DNA from: Sphingopyxis sp. JAI128 | GTDB lineage: Bacteria; Pseudomonadota; Alphaproteobacteria; Sphingomonadales; Sphingomonadaceae | Length of the DNA stretch: 64,000 nt | Direction: 5' to 3' | Assembly (NCBI RefSeq): GCF_014207235.1 | Contig: NZ_JACHDA010000004.1 | Coordinates: forward strand, 62,001-126,000 | Part shown: in pieces, positions 54,555 through 62,715 of the stretch | Layout of the letters: each line of letters opens with the position of its first letter | How positions within the stretch are numbered: position 1 is the first letter of the stretch | Translations under genes and position numbers: made by a program | Notes under the pieces: model-generated | What the model was told of the DNA's origin: nothing | What the model saw: the letters and a program-made list of their open reading frames with translations, nothing else | The model's database searches: none

Positions 54555-54767
54555 GGATAATGTAGGAAAGGCCTTTTTTCGCCTTGCGGATGGCGGATTT
54601 GGGGTGGTGAGCCGACGTTAAAAATCCTCCCTGTCGCGTAGCGATGGGGAGGGGGACCGCGTCCACAGGGCGTGGTGGAGGGGCCGCAGCGTCGCGCCAT
54701 TTGCCCCTCCGTCAGCGCTTCGCGCTGCCACCTCCCCATGGCTGCGCCACAGGGAGGATCTTATGGC
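54555..54767. repeat. Composite intergenic repeat, copy 2
   Basis: It occupies much of the gap 54311-54851, in which no gene, RNA or ORF is supported; the first 240 bp (54311-54554) show nothing recognised. It contains ggataatgtaggaaag at 54555, ggatttggggtggtgagccg near 54595, then a nested inverted repeat: arms 54624-54652 and 54731-54759 (29 nt, five mismatches) with inner arms gtggaggggc/gcccctcc. The right block 54731-54767 is identical to 31546-31582. Confidence 0.85.
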
Positions 54768-54851
54768 CACTACCGGCCGAAACTCGCCGTCGTGCCGCAC
54801 GGAACAGATTGACGCTTGCCGTCTGCCTTTATCACGGCATAGTCCGTTGCC

Positions 54852-56225
54852 ATGCGCATGCCTTACACCCCCATCGCTCTCGCCGCCGCCCTGCTCGCCG
54901 CCGCGCCCGTCCATGCCAAGCCCGCCGACGCCGATGCGGCGAAGAAAATCCTGAAGGACAGTATCGCGATCCCGACGGTCGAAGGGCGCGGCAAAGTGCC
55001 CGAGCTGGCGGCCTATTATGCCGGCGTGCTCAAAGCCGCGGGTTACGCCGACGCCGATATCGAGATCACGCCGATGGGCGAGACCGCGACCTTCGCCGCG
55101 ACACTCCACGGCACGACGAAGCAAAAGCCGATTGTTTTGCTCGGTCATATGGACGTGGTCGAGGCGGATCCGAAGGACTGGACGCGCGATCCCTTCGTCC
55201 CGGTCGAGGAGAATGGCTATATTTTCGGCCGTGGGTCGGAGGACAATAAATTCGACGTCTCGATGATGGTCGCGACGATGGCGCAGCTGAAGAAGGACGG
55301 GTTCAAGCCGAAGCGATCGATCATCCTGGCGCTTTCGGGCGACGAGGAAACGCAGATGGCGACGACGCGCGCGCTCGCGGCGAAATATAGGAACGCCGAA
55401 TTTGCATTGAATGGCGACGGCGGCGGCGGGCTGATCGGCGAGGACGGCAAGCCGCAATATTATGGGCTCCAGGCGGGCGAGAAAACCTACGCCGACTTCA
55501 CGCTCGAGGTGACCAACCCCGGCGGCCACAGCTCGCGCCCGTCGGACGTCAATGCGATCGTCCAGCTCGCCAACGCGCTCGCCAAGGTCGGCGCCTATCG
55601 CTTCGCGCCGCAGCAGAACGAACTGACCAGGGTCGGCATGCCGATCGTCGCCGACCAGGTCGGCGGCGAGATCGGCGCGGCGCTGAAAGCCTTTGCCGCG
55701 AACCCATCGGATGCGAAAGCGATTGCGACGATCCGCGCCGACCCCGAATATGTCGGCCAGATCGGTACGACCTGCGTGCCGACTTTGGTCAAGGGCGGCC
55801 ACGCCGAAAATGCGCTGCCCCAGCGTGCGAGTGCCAACATCAACTGCCGTATCTTTCCCGGCGTTCCGGTCGAAACGGTGCGCGCCGAACTCGAAAAGCT
55901 GATCGCCGACCCGGCGGTGAAGGTGAACCCCGATCCCGACGCGAGCGCCAGCGACGCCTCGCCGCTGCGCGCCGACGTGATGGCGGCGGTGACGAAGGCG
56001 GTGCATGCGCGCGCGCCGGGCCTGCCGATCATCCCGTCGATGAGCGCGGGCGCAACCGACAGCTATCATTTCCGCATCCAGGGCGTGCCGAGCTACGGCG
56101 TCGCGGGCCTTTTCTCGAAGGCCAGCGACAGTTTCGCGCACGGGCTCAACGAACGCGTCCCCGTCGACGCGATCGCGCCCGCGCTCGCGCATTGGGACAG
56201 CCTGCTGCGCGACCTGTCGAAATAG
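54852..56225 (+). CDS. Secreted M20-family metallopeptidase
   Basis: 457 residues. Signal peptide (PYTPIALAAALLAAAPVHA), M20 catalytic domain with LGHMDVVEA (zinc His, catalytic Asp) and LALSGDEET (Glu general base), an inserted dimerisation domain (about 210-330) and NPGGHSSRP. The substrate is probably a small peptide or acyl amino acid in the periplasm. Two ATGs two codons apart are possible starts. It is preceded by the long repeat gap. Confidence 0.92.
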   Translation: MRMPYTPIALAAALLAAAPVHAKPADADAAKKILKDSIAIPTVEGRGKVPELAAYYAGVLKAAGYADADIEITPMGETATFAATLHGTTKQKPIVLLGHMDVVEADPKDWTRDPFVPVEENGYIFGRGSEDNKFDVSMMVATMAQLKKDGFKPKRSIILALSGDEETQMATTRALAAKYRNAEFALNGDGGGGLIGEDGKPQYYGLQAGEKTYADFTLEVTNPGGHSSRPSDVNAIVQLANALAKVGAYRFAPQQNELTRVGMPIVADQVGGEIGAALKAFAANPSDAKAIATIRADPEYVGQIGTTCVPTLVKGGHAENALPQRASANINCRIFPGVPVETVRAELEKLIADPAVKVNPDPDASASDASPLRADVMAAVTKAVHARAPGLPIIPSMSAGATDSYHFRIQGVPSYGVAGLFSKASDSFAHGLNERVPVDAIAPALAHWDSLLRDLSK

Positions 56226-56231
56226 TCGGCG

Positions 56232-56399
56232 TTATGCCGCCAATTCGGCCTCGGGCGCCGCGCGCAGCCGCGCGGCGTCGTGCCGCGGCGGCAGACCAAA
56301 GGCGCGACGGTAATCGCGATTGAAGTGGGACGGACTTTCGTAGCCGACGCGGAAGCCCGCGCTGGCTGCGTCCATCGCCTCCGCAACCATCAAGCGCGT
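56232..56399 (-). pseudogene. 3' remnant of an AraC-family regulator
   Basis: The last 55 codons of an AraC/XylS C-terminal HTH domain: [37 protein letters not shown] matches the second HTH helix and tail. Upstream of Arg54 (counting from the stop) the match ends abruptly at 56396-56399. The longer minus-strand frame to 56651 runs antisense to the SDR remnant and is not AraC. It is therefore a truncated, probably dead, gene. Confidence 0.85.
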
Positions 56400-56424
56400 G
56401 CCTCCAGCAAGCGCAGCCGCGTGC

Positions 56425-56664
56425 ACCGACGGCATTCGCCAGGAACATCGCGACGTCCGCGCGACGATCATTTCGCCCGGTGTGGTCGAATCCGATCTCG
56501 GCCATGATATCACCGATCCGGGCAGCGCCGCCGCGATGGCGGAGTTCCGAAGCATCGCGATCACTCCCGACGCGATCGCCCGCGCGATCCGCTTCGCGGT
56601 CGAACAGCCCGACGATGTCGATGTCAGCGAGATCATCGTGCGCCCGGTCAAGGGCCTCTTCTGA
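56425..56664 (+). pseudogene. 3' remnant of an SDR-family oxidoreductase
   Basis: The sequence [25 protein letters not shown] then [26 protein letters not shown] is the C-terminal part of an SDR. The Rossmann motif, the Tyr-x3-Lys and most of the protein are missing to the left. An ATG at 56398 gives an open frame, but its first nine residues lack homology. Together with the AraC remnant it looks like the result of a deletion that removed both 5' halves of a divergent pair. Confidence 0.8.
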
Positions 56665-56683
56665 GCCTACGTCGGCGGCGTTG

Positions 56684-57277
56684 CTAGTCGAGCAGCGCCG
56701 CCACGGCCTTTTCGATCATCGTCACCGCCGCCTCGGCGCCGAAGCTGTCGGCGTCGAGCGACAGTTCCAGCCACAGGCCGTCGACCATCGCGGTGAGCAT
56801 GATCGCCAGCCGCGCAGCGTCCGATGCACCGCACGCGGCCAATAATTCGCAAAGCCGGGCGCGATAGCCCGCATAGCTTTGCGCATGGATGGCCGCCATG
56901 CGCGCGTCGCTTCGCGCGAGCGCCCAAAAGGCGGTCCACGCGCCGAGCAGTTCGGGGTCGGTGACCGGCGGGCGGAAGCTGGCGGTGAGATAGGCGGTCA
57001 GCCGCGCGCGCGGATCGGCGCCGGCTGCGTCCTCCGCGGCTGCGAAAATCGCGTCCATCCGGTCGCTGGTGGCCTGATAGGTCGCGGCGACCAGATCGTC
57101 GATGCCGCCGAAATAATGGCGCAGCAGCCCCGGCGACACCCCCGCCTTTGCGCAGATCGCACGGACGTTTGTTCCCGCAAGGCCATGTTCCGCGAGCACC
57201 GCGGCGGTCGCCTCGATCAGGTCCGCCCGGCGGGCGTCGGCGCTTTCGCGCGTAAAGGCTTGGCGAGCGGGCTGCAT
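56684..57277 (-). CDS. TetR-family transcriptional regulator (BetI-like)
   Basis: 197 residues: N-terminal HTH (TAAVLAEHGLAGTNVRAICAKAGVSPGLLRHYFGG) and a C-terminal ligand domain with LLGAWTAFWALARSD, typical of the BetI-like group. The start is directly beside the 22-bp inverted repeat at 57279-57300, which it very likely binds to repress itself and the divergent Rieske gene. The ligand is unknown; it is probably the substrate or a product of the Rieske pathway. Confidence 0.92.
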   Translation of the reverse strand: MQPARQAFTRESADARRADLIEATAAVLAEHGLAGTNVRAICAKAGVSPGLLRHYFGGIDDLVAATYQATSDRMDAIFAAAEDAAGADPRARLTAYLTASFRPPVTDPELLGAWTAFWALARSDARMAAIHAQSYAGYRARLCELLAACGASDAARLAIMLTAMVDGLWLELSLDADSFGAEAAVTMIEKAVAALLD

Positions 57278-57278
57278 A

Positions 57279-57300
57279 TTGTTATACGTTTGTATAACAA
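57279..57300. promoter_or_regulatory. TetR operator, perfect 9-bp inverted repeat with 4-nt spacer
   Basis: ttgttatac and gtataacaa flank gttt. It fills the gap between the TetR start (57277) and the Rieske ATG (57311). AT-rich symmetry in GC-rich DNA, in the one gap between a TetR gene and a divergent enzyme gene, makes an autoregulatory operator the clear reading. Confidence 0.88.
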
Positions 57301-57310
57301 GGAATGAGCC

Positions 57311-58474
57311 ATGGCAACTGCACCGCTTCGCGATTCGAATCTGGACCCGCTCGACGGTTGGTCATTGCCTGCGTGGACATACCGCGACCCCGATTTCTAC
57401 AATGCTGAAATTGAGCGGATTTTCCGCCCGAGCTGGCAGGTCGTGTGTCACGACAGCGATATCCCGAACGTCGGCGACTGGCACAGCATCGACTATTGCG
57501 GCGAGAGCGTGATTCTGGTGCGCGGCGCCGATCGCGCGGTGCGCGCCTTCACCAATGTCTGCCGCCATCGCGGCTCGCGCCTCGTCGACGGCGCGGCGGG
57601 CTGCGCGAAAAAGCTCGTCTGTCCCTATCACGCCTGGACTTACGAACTCGACGGCCGGCTGAGCGGCGTGCCCGATTCGGCGAGCTATCCCACGCTCGAC
57701 AAGGGCAAGGCGGGGCTCGTCGCCGTCGGCCTCGAACAATGGCGCGGCTTCTGGTTCATCCGGCTCGAGGATGACGGTGGCCCGTCGGTCGCGGCGATGA
57801 TGGCGCCCTATGAGGCGATGATCGAACCCTATCGTTTCGAGGACCTCGGCGCGCTCGGCCGCGTCACGCTCCGCCCGCGCGACGTGAACTGGAAAAATGT
57901 CGGCGACAATTATTCGGACGGGCTCCACATTCCCGTCGCGCATCCCGGCCTCACCCGCCTGTTCGGCAAAAGCTATGGCGTCGAGGCCGAAGACAATGTC
58001 GACCGCATGTGGGGCGACCTGATCGACCGGCCTTCGGTGAACTGGTCCGAACGCATGTACCAGCGCTTGCTGCCGCCGGTGCCGCACCTGCCCGAAGACC
58101 GGCAGCGTCACTGGCTCTATTTCAAGCTCTGGCCCAATGTCGCCTTCGACATCTACCCCGACCAGGTCGATTTCATGCAATGGCTGCCGACCGGGCCGAC
58201 GAGTTGTCTGATTCGCGAAATTTCTTACGTGCTGCCCGATGAGCGGCGCGAGATGAAGGCGGCGCGTTATCTCAACTGGCGCATCAACCGGCAGGTCAAC
58301 GCCGAGGATACGGCGTTGATCACCCGCGTCCAGATGGGAATGCAGTCGAAAAGCTTTTCGATGGGGCCGCTCAGCGACAAGGAAGTGTGCCTCAAGCATT
58401 TCGGCGCGCGGATGCGCGACATCATTCCCGAGGCACGGCTGGAGCAGGCGCCGAAGGCGGGTTGGAGCCGGTAA
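57311..58474 (+). CDS. Rieske-type aromatic-ring-hydroxylating or demethylating oxygenase, alpha subunit
   Basis: 387 residues: Rieske cluster Cys84-x-His86 and Cys104-x2-His107 (CRHRG, CPYHAW), then the mononuclear iron site with Asp199, Asp203, His206 and His211 (DNYSDGLHIPVAH). Length and layout fit choline/carnitine monooxygenase-like and other single-component alpha subunits. A reductase is needed for electron supply and none is in the window. AAGGA precedes the ATG. TetR-controlled; the substrate is unknown. Confidence 0.93.
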   Translation: MATAPLRDSNLDPLDGWSLPAWTYRDPDFYNAEIERIFRPSWQVVCHDSDIPNVGDWHSIDYCGESVILVRGADRAVRAFTNVCRHRGSRLVDGAAGCAKKLVCPYHAWTYELDGRLSGVPDSASYPTLDKGKAGLVAVGLEQWRGFWFIRLEDDGGPSVAAMMAPYEAMIEPYRFEDLGALGRVTLRPRDVNWKNVGDNYSDGLHIPVAHPGLTRLFGKSYGVEAEDNVDRMWGDLIDRPSVNWSERMYQRLLPPVPHLPEDRQRHWLYFKLWPNVAFDIYPDQVDFMQWLPTGPTSCLIREISYVLPDERREMKAARYLNWRINRQVNAEDTALITRVQMGMQSKSFSMGPLSDKEVCLKHFGARMRDIIPEARLEQAPKAGWSR

Positions 58475-58478
58475 AACA

Positions 58479-58579
58479 CCCCTCCCGCTCGCGGGAGGGG
58501 TTAGGGGAGGACCTGTTTCCTCCGGTCGATTGTCAGTGGGACAGGCCCTCCCCCGGCCCCTCCCGCAAGCGGGAGGGGA
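58479..58579. repeat. GC-rich inverted repeat, copy 3 of the CCCCTCCCGC family
   Basis: Left hairpin from 58479 (ccctcccgctcgcgggaggg) and right hairpin ending at 58579 (cccctcccgcaagcggga followed by gggg) pair with each other through their ccctcccc/ggggaggg parts. The right end supplies the GGGAGGGGAG that acts as the ribosome-binding site of the gene at 58582. Confidence 0.88.
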
Positions 58580-58581
58580 GA

Positions 58582-59802
58582 ATGAAGAGCGATCCTCCAG
58601 TCATCATCGTCGGCGGCGGCCCCGCCGGCATGGTCGCGGGGCTGCTCTTCGCGCGAGCGGGTGTTCCGGTCACCATTCTCGAAAAGCACGCCGATTTCCT
58701 CCGCGATTTCCGCGGCGATACCGTGCATCCCTCGACGCTCGAACTGTTCGACGAGATCGGGCTGCTTGAGGAGTTGCTGAAGGAGCCGCACGCAGCGATC
58801 GATACGATGACGCTCCACCTGCTTGGGCAGCAATATACGATTGCGACGATGAAGCATCTCCCGGTCGCGGCGCGCTTCGTCGCGATGATGCCGCAATGGG
58901 ATCTGCTCGATTTCATCGCGGGGCAGGGCAGGCGTTACCCGACCTTCGACCTGCGCATGTCGACCGAGGCGACGGGGCTCATCTATGACGCCGGCGGACG
59001 CGTCAGCGGTGTGACGCTCGCGAGCGGCGAGGTCTTGCCCGCGTGGCTCGTCATCGCCGCCGACGGGCGCCGCTCGGTGCTGCGCGATGCCGCCGAATTG
59101 CCGCTCGAAGATTTGGGCGCACCGATGGACGTGCTGTGGTTCCGCGTCCCCGTGCCTGCGGGGATGGACATGCCCGAAGTCGCCCTCGGCACGATCGACA
59201 AGGGCGGCATGGTCGTCGCGATCCCGCGCGGCGATTATTGGCAGTGCGCGCAGATTATCGGAAAGGGCGGCTTCGCGCCGATCGAGGCGGAAGGCATCGA
59301 GGCCTTTCGCCAGCGGATGATCGAGATCGCGCCCGGCCTCGCCGCCGGGACAGACGCGATCAAAAGCTTCGGCGATGTGAAATTGCTTTCGGTCGCGCTC
59401 GACCGGCTGACGCGCTGGTCGCGTCCCGGGCTGCTCGCGATCGGCGACGCCGCGCACGCGATGTCGCCCGTCGGCGGCGTGGGCATCAACCTTGCGGTGC
59501 AGGATGCCGTTGCCGCGGCGAATATCCTCGCCGCCCGGCTCGCCGGGGGCGCCGATCCCGATCCGTGGCTCGCCCGCGTGCAGGCGCGCCGCTGGAAACC
59601 GACGGTGCGGATGCAGGCGCTCCAGCGCTTCGCGCATCGGCGCATCATCGAACCGATGCTCCGCGGCGAAATTACCCGCGTGCCCCTCGCGGTGCACCTG
59701 CTCGACCGCATCCCGCTGCTCCGCCGCATCCCAGGCCGCATTCTCGGCCTCGGCTTCGGCCGGCAGCATGTCCAATCCCCGCTAGCGAAAGACTTTTCAT
59801 GA
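58582..59802 (+). CDS. FAD-dependent monooxygenase (PHBH/UbiH-like)
   Basis: 406 residues: N-terminal GxGxxG (IIVGGGPAGM), Glu34 (ILEKH) for FAD ribose, the DG motif ADGRRSVLR, and GDAAHAMSPVGGVGINLAVQDA near 285-306. It is a class A flavin monooxygenase that hydroxylates or oxidises with NAD(P)H and O2. The ATG was chosen because the repeat ends two bases before it and gives a ribosome site. It overlaps the next gene by ATGA. Rieske gene upstream implies a shared aromatic or cyclic substrate. Confidence 0.9.
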   Translation: MKSDPPVIIVGGGPAGMVAGLLFARAGVPVTILEKHADFLRDFRGDTVHPSTLELFDEIGLLEELLKEPHAAIDTMTLHLLGQQYTIATMKHLPVAARFVAMMPQWDLLDFIAGQGRRYPTFDLRMSTEATGLIYDAGGRVSGVTLASGEVLPAWLVIAADGRRSVLRDAAELPLEDLGAPMDVLWFRVPVPAGMDMPEVALGTIDKGGMVVAIPRGDYWQCAQIIGKGGFAPIEAEGIEAFRQRMIEIAPGLAAGTDAIKSFGDVKLLSVALDRLTRWSRPGLLAIGDAAHAMSPVGGVGINLAVQDAVAAANILAARLAGGADPDPWLARVQARRWKPTVRMQALQRFAHRRIIEPMLRGEITRVPLAVHLLDRIPLLRRIPGRILGLGFGRQHVQSPLAKDFS

Positions 59803-61403
59803 CCAAAGCCTATGACGCGCTGATTATCGGCGCCGGCCACAATGGCCTCGTCTGCGCCTTCTATCTCGCCAAGGCGGGGCTGAAGGTGCGCATTGTCGAG
59901 GCGCGCGATGTCGTCGGCGGAGCCGCGGTGACCGAGGAATTCGCGCCGGGCTTCCGCAATTCGGTCGCGAGCTACACGGTCAGCCTGCTCCAGCCGAAGG
60001 TGATCGCCGACATGAAGCTCGCCGACCATGGCTACCGCGTGATCGAGCGGCCGATCAGCAATTTCCTGCCGCAGGAGGATGGCGGCTATTTGAAGCTCGG
60101 CGGCGGGCTCGAACGCACGCAGGCCGAGTTTCGCAAGTTCAGCGCGCGCGACGCCGAGGTGCTACCCCATTATTATGACGCACTCGAAAATGTCGCCGAA
60201 CTGCTCCGCGACCTCGCGCTTCGCGTGCCACCCAATGTCGGCGAGGGCCTCCGCACCTTGCTCGACGGTGCGCGGCAGGGGCGGCGTTTCGCGACGCTCA
60301 GCCTCGAACAGCAGCGCGACGTGCTCGACCTGTTCACAAAGTCGGCGCGCACGATGCTGGATAGCTGGTTCGAAAGCGAGGCGGTCAAGGCCGCCTTCGG
60401 CTTCGACGCGGTCGTCGGAAACTACGCCAGCCCCGACACGCCGGGCAGCGCCTATGTCCTCCTCCACCACGTCTTTGGCGAGGTGAACGGCAAGAAGGGC
60501 GCGTGGGGGCACTGCGTCGGCGGCATGGGCAAGATTACCGAGATCATGGCGAAGGTCTGCCGCGATCATGGCGTCGAGATCAGCCTGGAAAGCCCGGTAG
60601 CGAAAGTGCTCGTCGACGACGGCAAGGCGGTCGGGGTCAAGCTCGTCGGCGGCGAGGAAATCGCCGCGGCGCGCGTGATCGCCAACGTCGGGCCGAAGCT
60701 GCTTTACGAACGGATGATGGACGCAAGCGACCTTCCCGCGGACTTCGAGCGCCGAATTAAGGGCTTCAAGGCAGGCAGCGGCACCTTCCGCATGAATGTC
60801 GCGCTCAGCGAGTTGCCCAAATTCACCTGCCTGCCCGAACCCGGCGAGCATCATCAGTCGGGGATCATCCTTGCGCCGACGCTCGATTATATGGACCGCG
60901 CCTTCCTCGACGCGAAGCAGCACGGTTGGTCGAAAGCGCCGATCGTCGAGATGCTGATCCCGTCGACCGTCGACGACAGCCTCGCGCCGCCGGGCCAGCA
61001 TATCGCCAGCCTCTTTTGCCAGCAATTCGCGCCCGAATTGCCTGACGGCCGCGATTGGGACGACGAGGAGGAAGCGGCCGCCGACTGCATCATCGACACC
61101 GTCGAGCAGCATGCGCCGGGTTTCAGGACGAGCATCATCGCCCAGACCCGCCTGTCTCCCAAGGGGCTTGAACGCAAGTTCGGCCTCGTCGGCGGCGATA
61201 TCATGCACGGCAATATGAGCCTCGACCAGCTCTGGGCCGCGCGCCCGGTGCTCGGCAATGGAGGCTATCGCGGGCCCGTGAAGGGCCTTTATATGTGCGG
61301 CGCGGGCACGCACCCCGGCGGCGGCGTCACCGGCGCGCCGGGGCACAATGCGGCGCGGGTGATCCTACGCGACCGGAGCCTCTTCGCGCCGCGCTGGCGC
61401 TGA
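59799..61403 (+). CDS. NAD(P)/FAD-dependent oxidoreductase, phytoene-desaturase-like
   Basis: 534 residues. N-terminal IIGAGHNGLVCAFYLAKAG and a C-terminal CGAGTHPGGGVTGAPGHNAARVIL fit the CrtI/RetSat-like amine oxidase group. A role in carotenoid synthesis is unlikely because no crtB or crtE is near; it is translationally coupled to the flavin monooxygenase, so it probably desaturates or oxidises the same compound. The 3' end overlaps the convergent permease gene by 39 nt. Confidence 0.9.
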   Translation: MTKAYDALIIGAGHNGLVCAFYLAKAGLKVRIVEARDVVGGAAVTEEFAPGFRNSVASYTVSLLQPKVIADMKLADHGYRVIERPISNFLPQEDGGYLKLGGGLERTQAEFRKFSARDAEVLPHYYDALENVAELLRDLALRVPPNVGEGLRTLLDGARQGRRFATLSLEQQRDVLDLFTKSARTMLDSWFESEAVKAAFGFDAVVGNYASPDTPGSAYVLLHHVFGEVNGKKGAWGHCVGGMGKITEIMAKVCRDHGVEISLESPVAKVLVDDGKAVGVKLVGGEEIAAARVIANVGPKLLYERMMDASDLPADFERRIKGFKAGSGTFRMNVALSELPKFTCLPEPGEHHQSGIILAPTLDYMDRAFLDAKQHGWSKAPIVEMLIPSTVDDSLAPPGQHIASLFCQQFAPELPDGRDWDDEEEAAADCIIDTVEQHAPGFRTSIIAQTRLSPKGLERKFGLVGGDIMHGNMSLDQLWAARPVLGNGGYRGPVKGLYMCGAGTHPGGGVTGAPGHNAARVILRDRSLFAPRWR

Positions 61404-62711
61404 GGCGCGCATCAACAGATAGATCGGGAGCCCCGCTGCGGTCATCAGCAGGCTCCAGGCACTCGCCTCCAAGCCTGCGCCGTAAAAGGCCCAGCAGCTA
61501 TAGAAAAAGCCCGCGATGGTGGCAGCGGCAAATCCTGCCGAGACCTTGAGGGTGCCCCGCCGCTCGAGGACCAGCGCCGCGAGCGAGCCGACGATATAGA
61601 GGATGATCGCGGTCGATGTCGTGACCTTCACCATGAATGCGAACAGGTCGGCGAGCCCGCGCGAATAATTGGCATAGACGATCAGGCTGGCGAGCCCGCT
61701 CGACACCAGCTGGGTGACCCACGGCGACGCATAGTCATTGTCGCGGCCGAAGGCCGGCGGCAGCAGGCGGCGATGCGCAAGGTCGCGGGGGATGTCGCCC
61801 TGCAGCAGCACGAAGCCGTTGAGCGCGCCAAGTGCTGCAATCGCCGCAAACAGCGCGACGATGTCGCCGGCGGCCGGGCTGACGAGGCGGCCGAAGAAGG
61901 TCGCATAGGCCGCGTTCGATTGGTGCAGCACATCGAGCGGCACCAGCAGCGTCACCGTCGTGCATGACAAGAGATAGAGCAGGCCGACCGCGGCTGCCGC
62001 GATTATTGTCGCGCGCGGGACGGTGCGCTCGGGATCCTTGACGCGGTCGCTGACAACGCATGCGCTTTCGAAACCGAGCAGCGCGAACAGGGTCAGCGTC
62101 GCCGCCGAGCTGACCCCCGACAGGCTGACCGGTTCGGTCCCCGCCATCGTCGGCGGCGGCGCGGCGCCGCTGCCGAGCGCCCAGACGCCGACGATCACCG
62201 CGCCGATCACGGGGATCAGTTTGAGGCCGAGGGTAAGGAGCTGCGCGCCGCCGGCGCGGCGGACGCCGAACAGGTTGACGAGGGTGAAGAACCAGATGCA
62301 GCCGATCGCGATCCACGCGGGCGCTGCGCCCTGTTCGCCGAGCCACGGCATCAGGATCGACATATTGCTGATCGCCGCGACCGCAAGCGTCGCCACCACC
62401 GTCCAGCAACTGATCCAGTAACTCCATGCGACGATGAAACCCGTCCCGGGGCCGAAAGCCGCGGCGCCATAGGTGAAGGCGGCGCAGCCCTCGGGCAGCC
62501 GCTTCGCCAGCCGCGCAAACACGACCGCGAGGCACAGCGTGCCCGCGATCGACACGCCCCAGCCGATCACCGCGTTCCAGCCGAGCGGTGCCAGATCGCG
62601 CGGGAGCAGGAACACCCCCGACCCGATCATGTTGCCCATGCCGAGTGCGACGCACATCAAAAGGCCGAGCTTTTGGCCCGGCCTTTCGCTGTTGATCGTC
62701 CTATCGGTCAC
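61365..62711 (-). CDS. APC-family amino acid/amine permease
   Basis: 448 residues, about 12 hydrophobic segments. LGMGNMIGSGVFLLP matches the N-terminal APC helix with the GSG substrate-binding turn, and LFALLGFESACVVSDRVKDPERTVPRA is the conserved helix 6-7 region. It resembles YjeM/AdiC-type transporters of amino acids or amines. It begins 4 nt after the TonB receptor stop, so both are one operon, and converges with the oxidoreductase gene. An amine-containing substrate for the cluster is possible. Confidence 0.92.
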   Translation of the reverse strand: MTDRTINSERPGQKLGLLMCVALGMGNMIGSGVFLLPRDLAPLGWNAVIGWGVSIAGTLCLAVVFARLAKRLPEGCAAFTYGAAAFGPGTGFIVAWSYWISCWTVVATLAVAAISNMSILMPWLGEQGAAPAWIAIGCIWFFTLVNLFGVRRAGGAQLLTLGLKLIPVIGAVIVGVWALGSGAAPPPTMAGTEPVSLSGVSSAATLTLFALLGFESACVVSDRVKDPERTVPRATIIAAAAVGLLYLLSCTTVTLLVPLDVLHQSNAAYATFFGRLVSPAAGDIVALFAAIAALGALNGFVLLQGDIPRDLAHRRLLPPAFGRDNDYASPWVTQLVSSGLASLIVYANYSRGLADLFAFMVKVTTSTAIILYIVGSLAALVLERRGTLKVSAGFAAATIAGFFYSCWAFYGAGLEASAWSLLMTAAGLPIYLLMRASAPARREEAPVA

Positions 62712-62715
62712 CCGG

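Noticed and set aside
54343-54621. A 92-codon frame in the repeat-rich gap after nth
   Set aside because: It is Arg-rich, has no ribosome-binding site, and runs into the composite repeat; no homology is apparent.
56232-56651. A 139-codon minus-strand frame that contains the AraC tail
   Set aside because: The first 80 codons are antisense to the SDR remnant; only the last 55 codons are AraC, so it is not one gene.
59799-61403. Carotenoid desaturase (CrtI) assignment
   Set aside because: The fold signatures fit but no other carotenoid gene is near, and coupling with the flavin monooxygenase points to the catabolic cluster.
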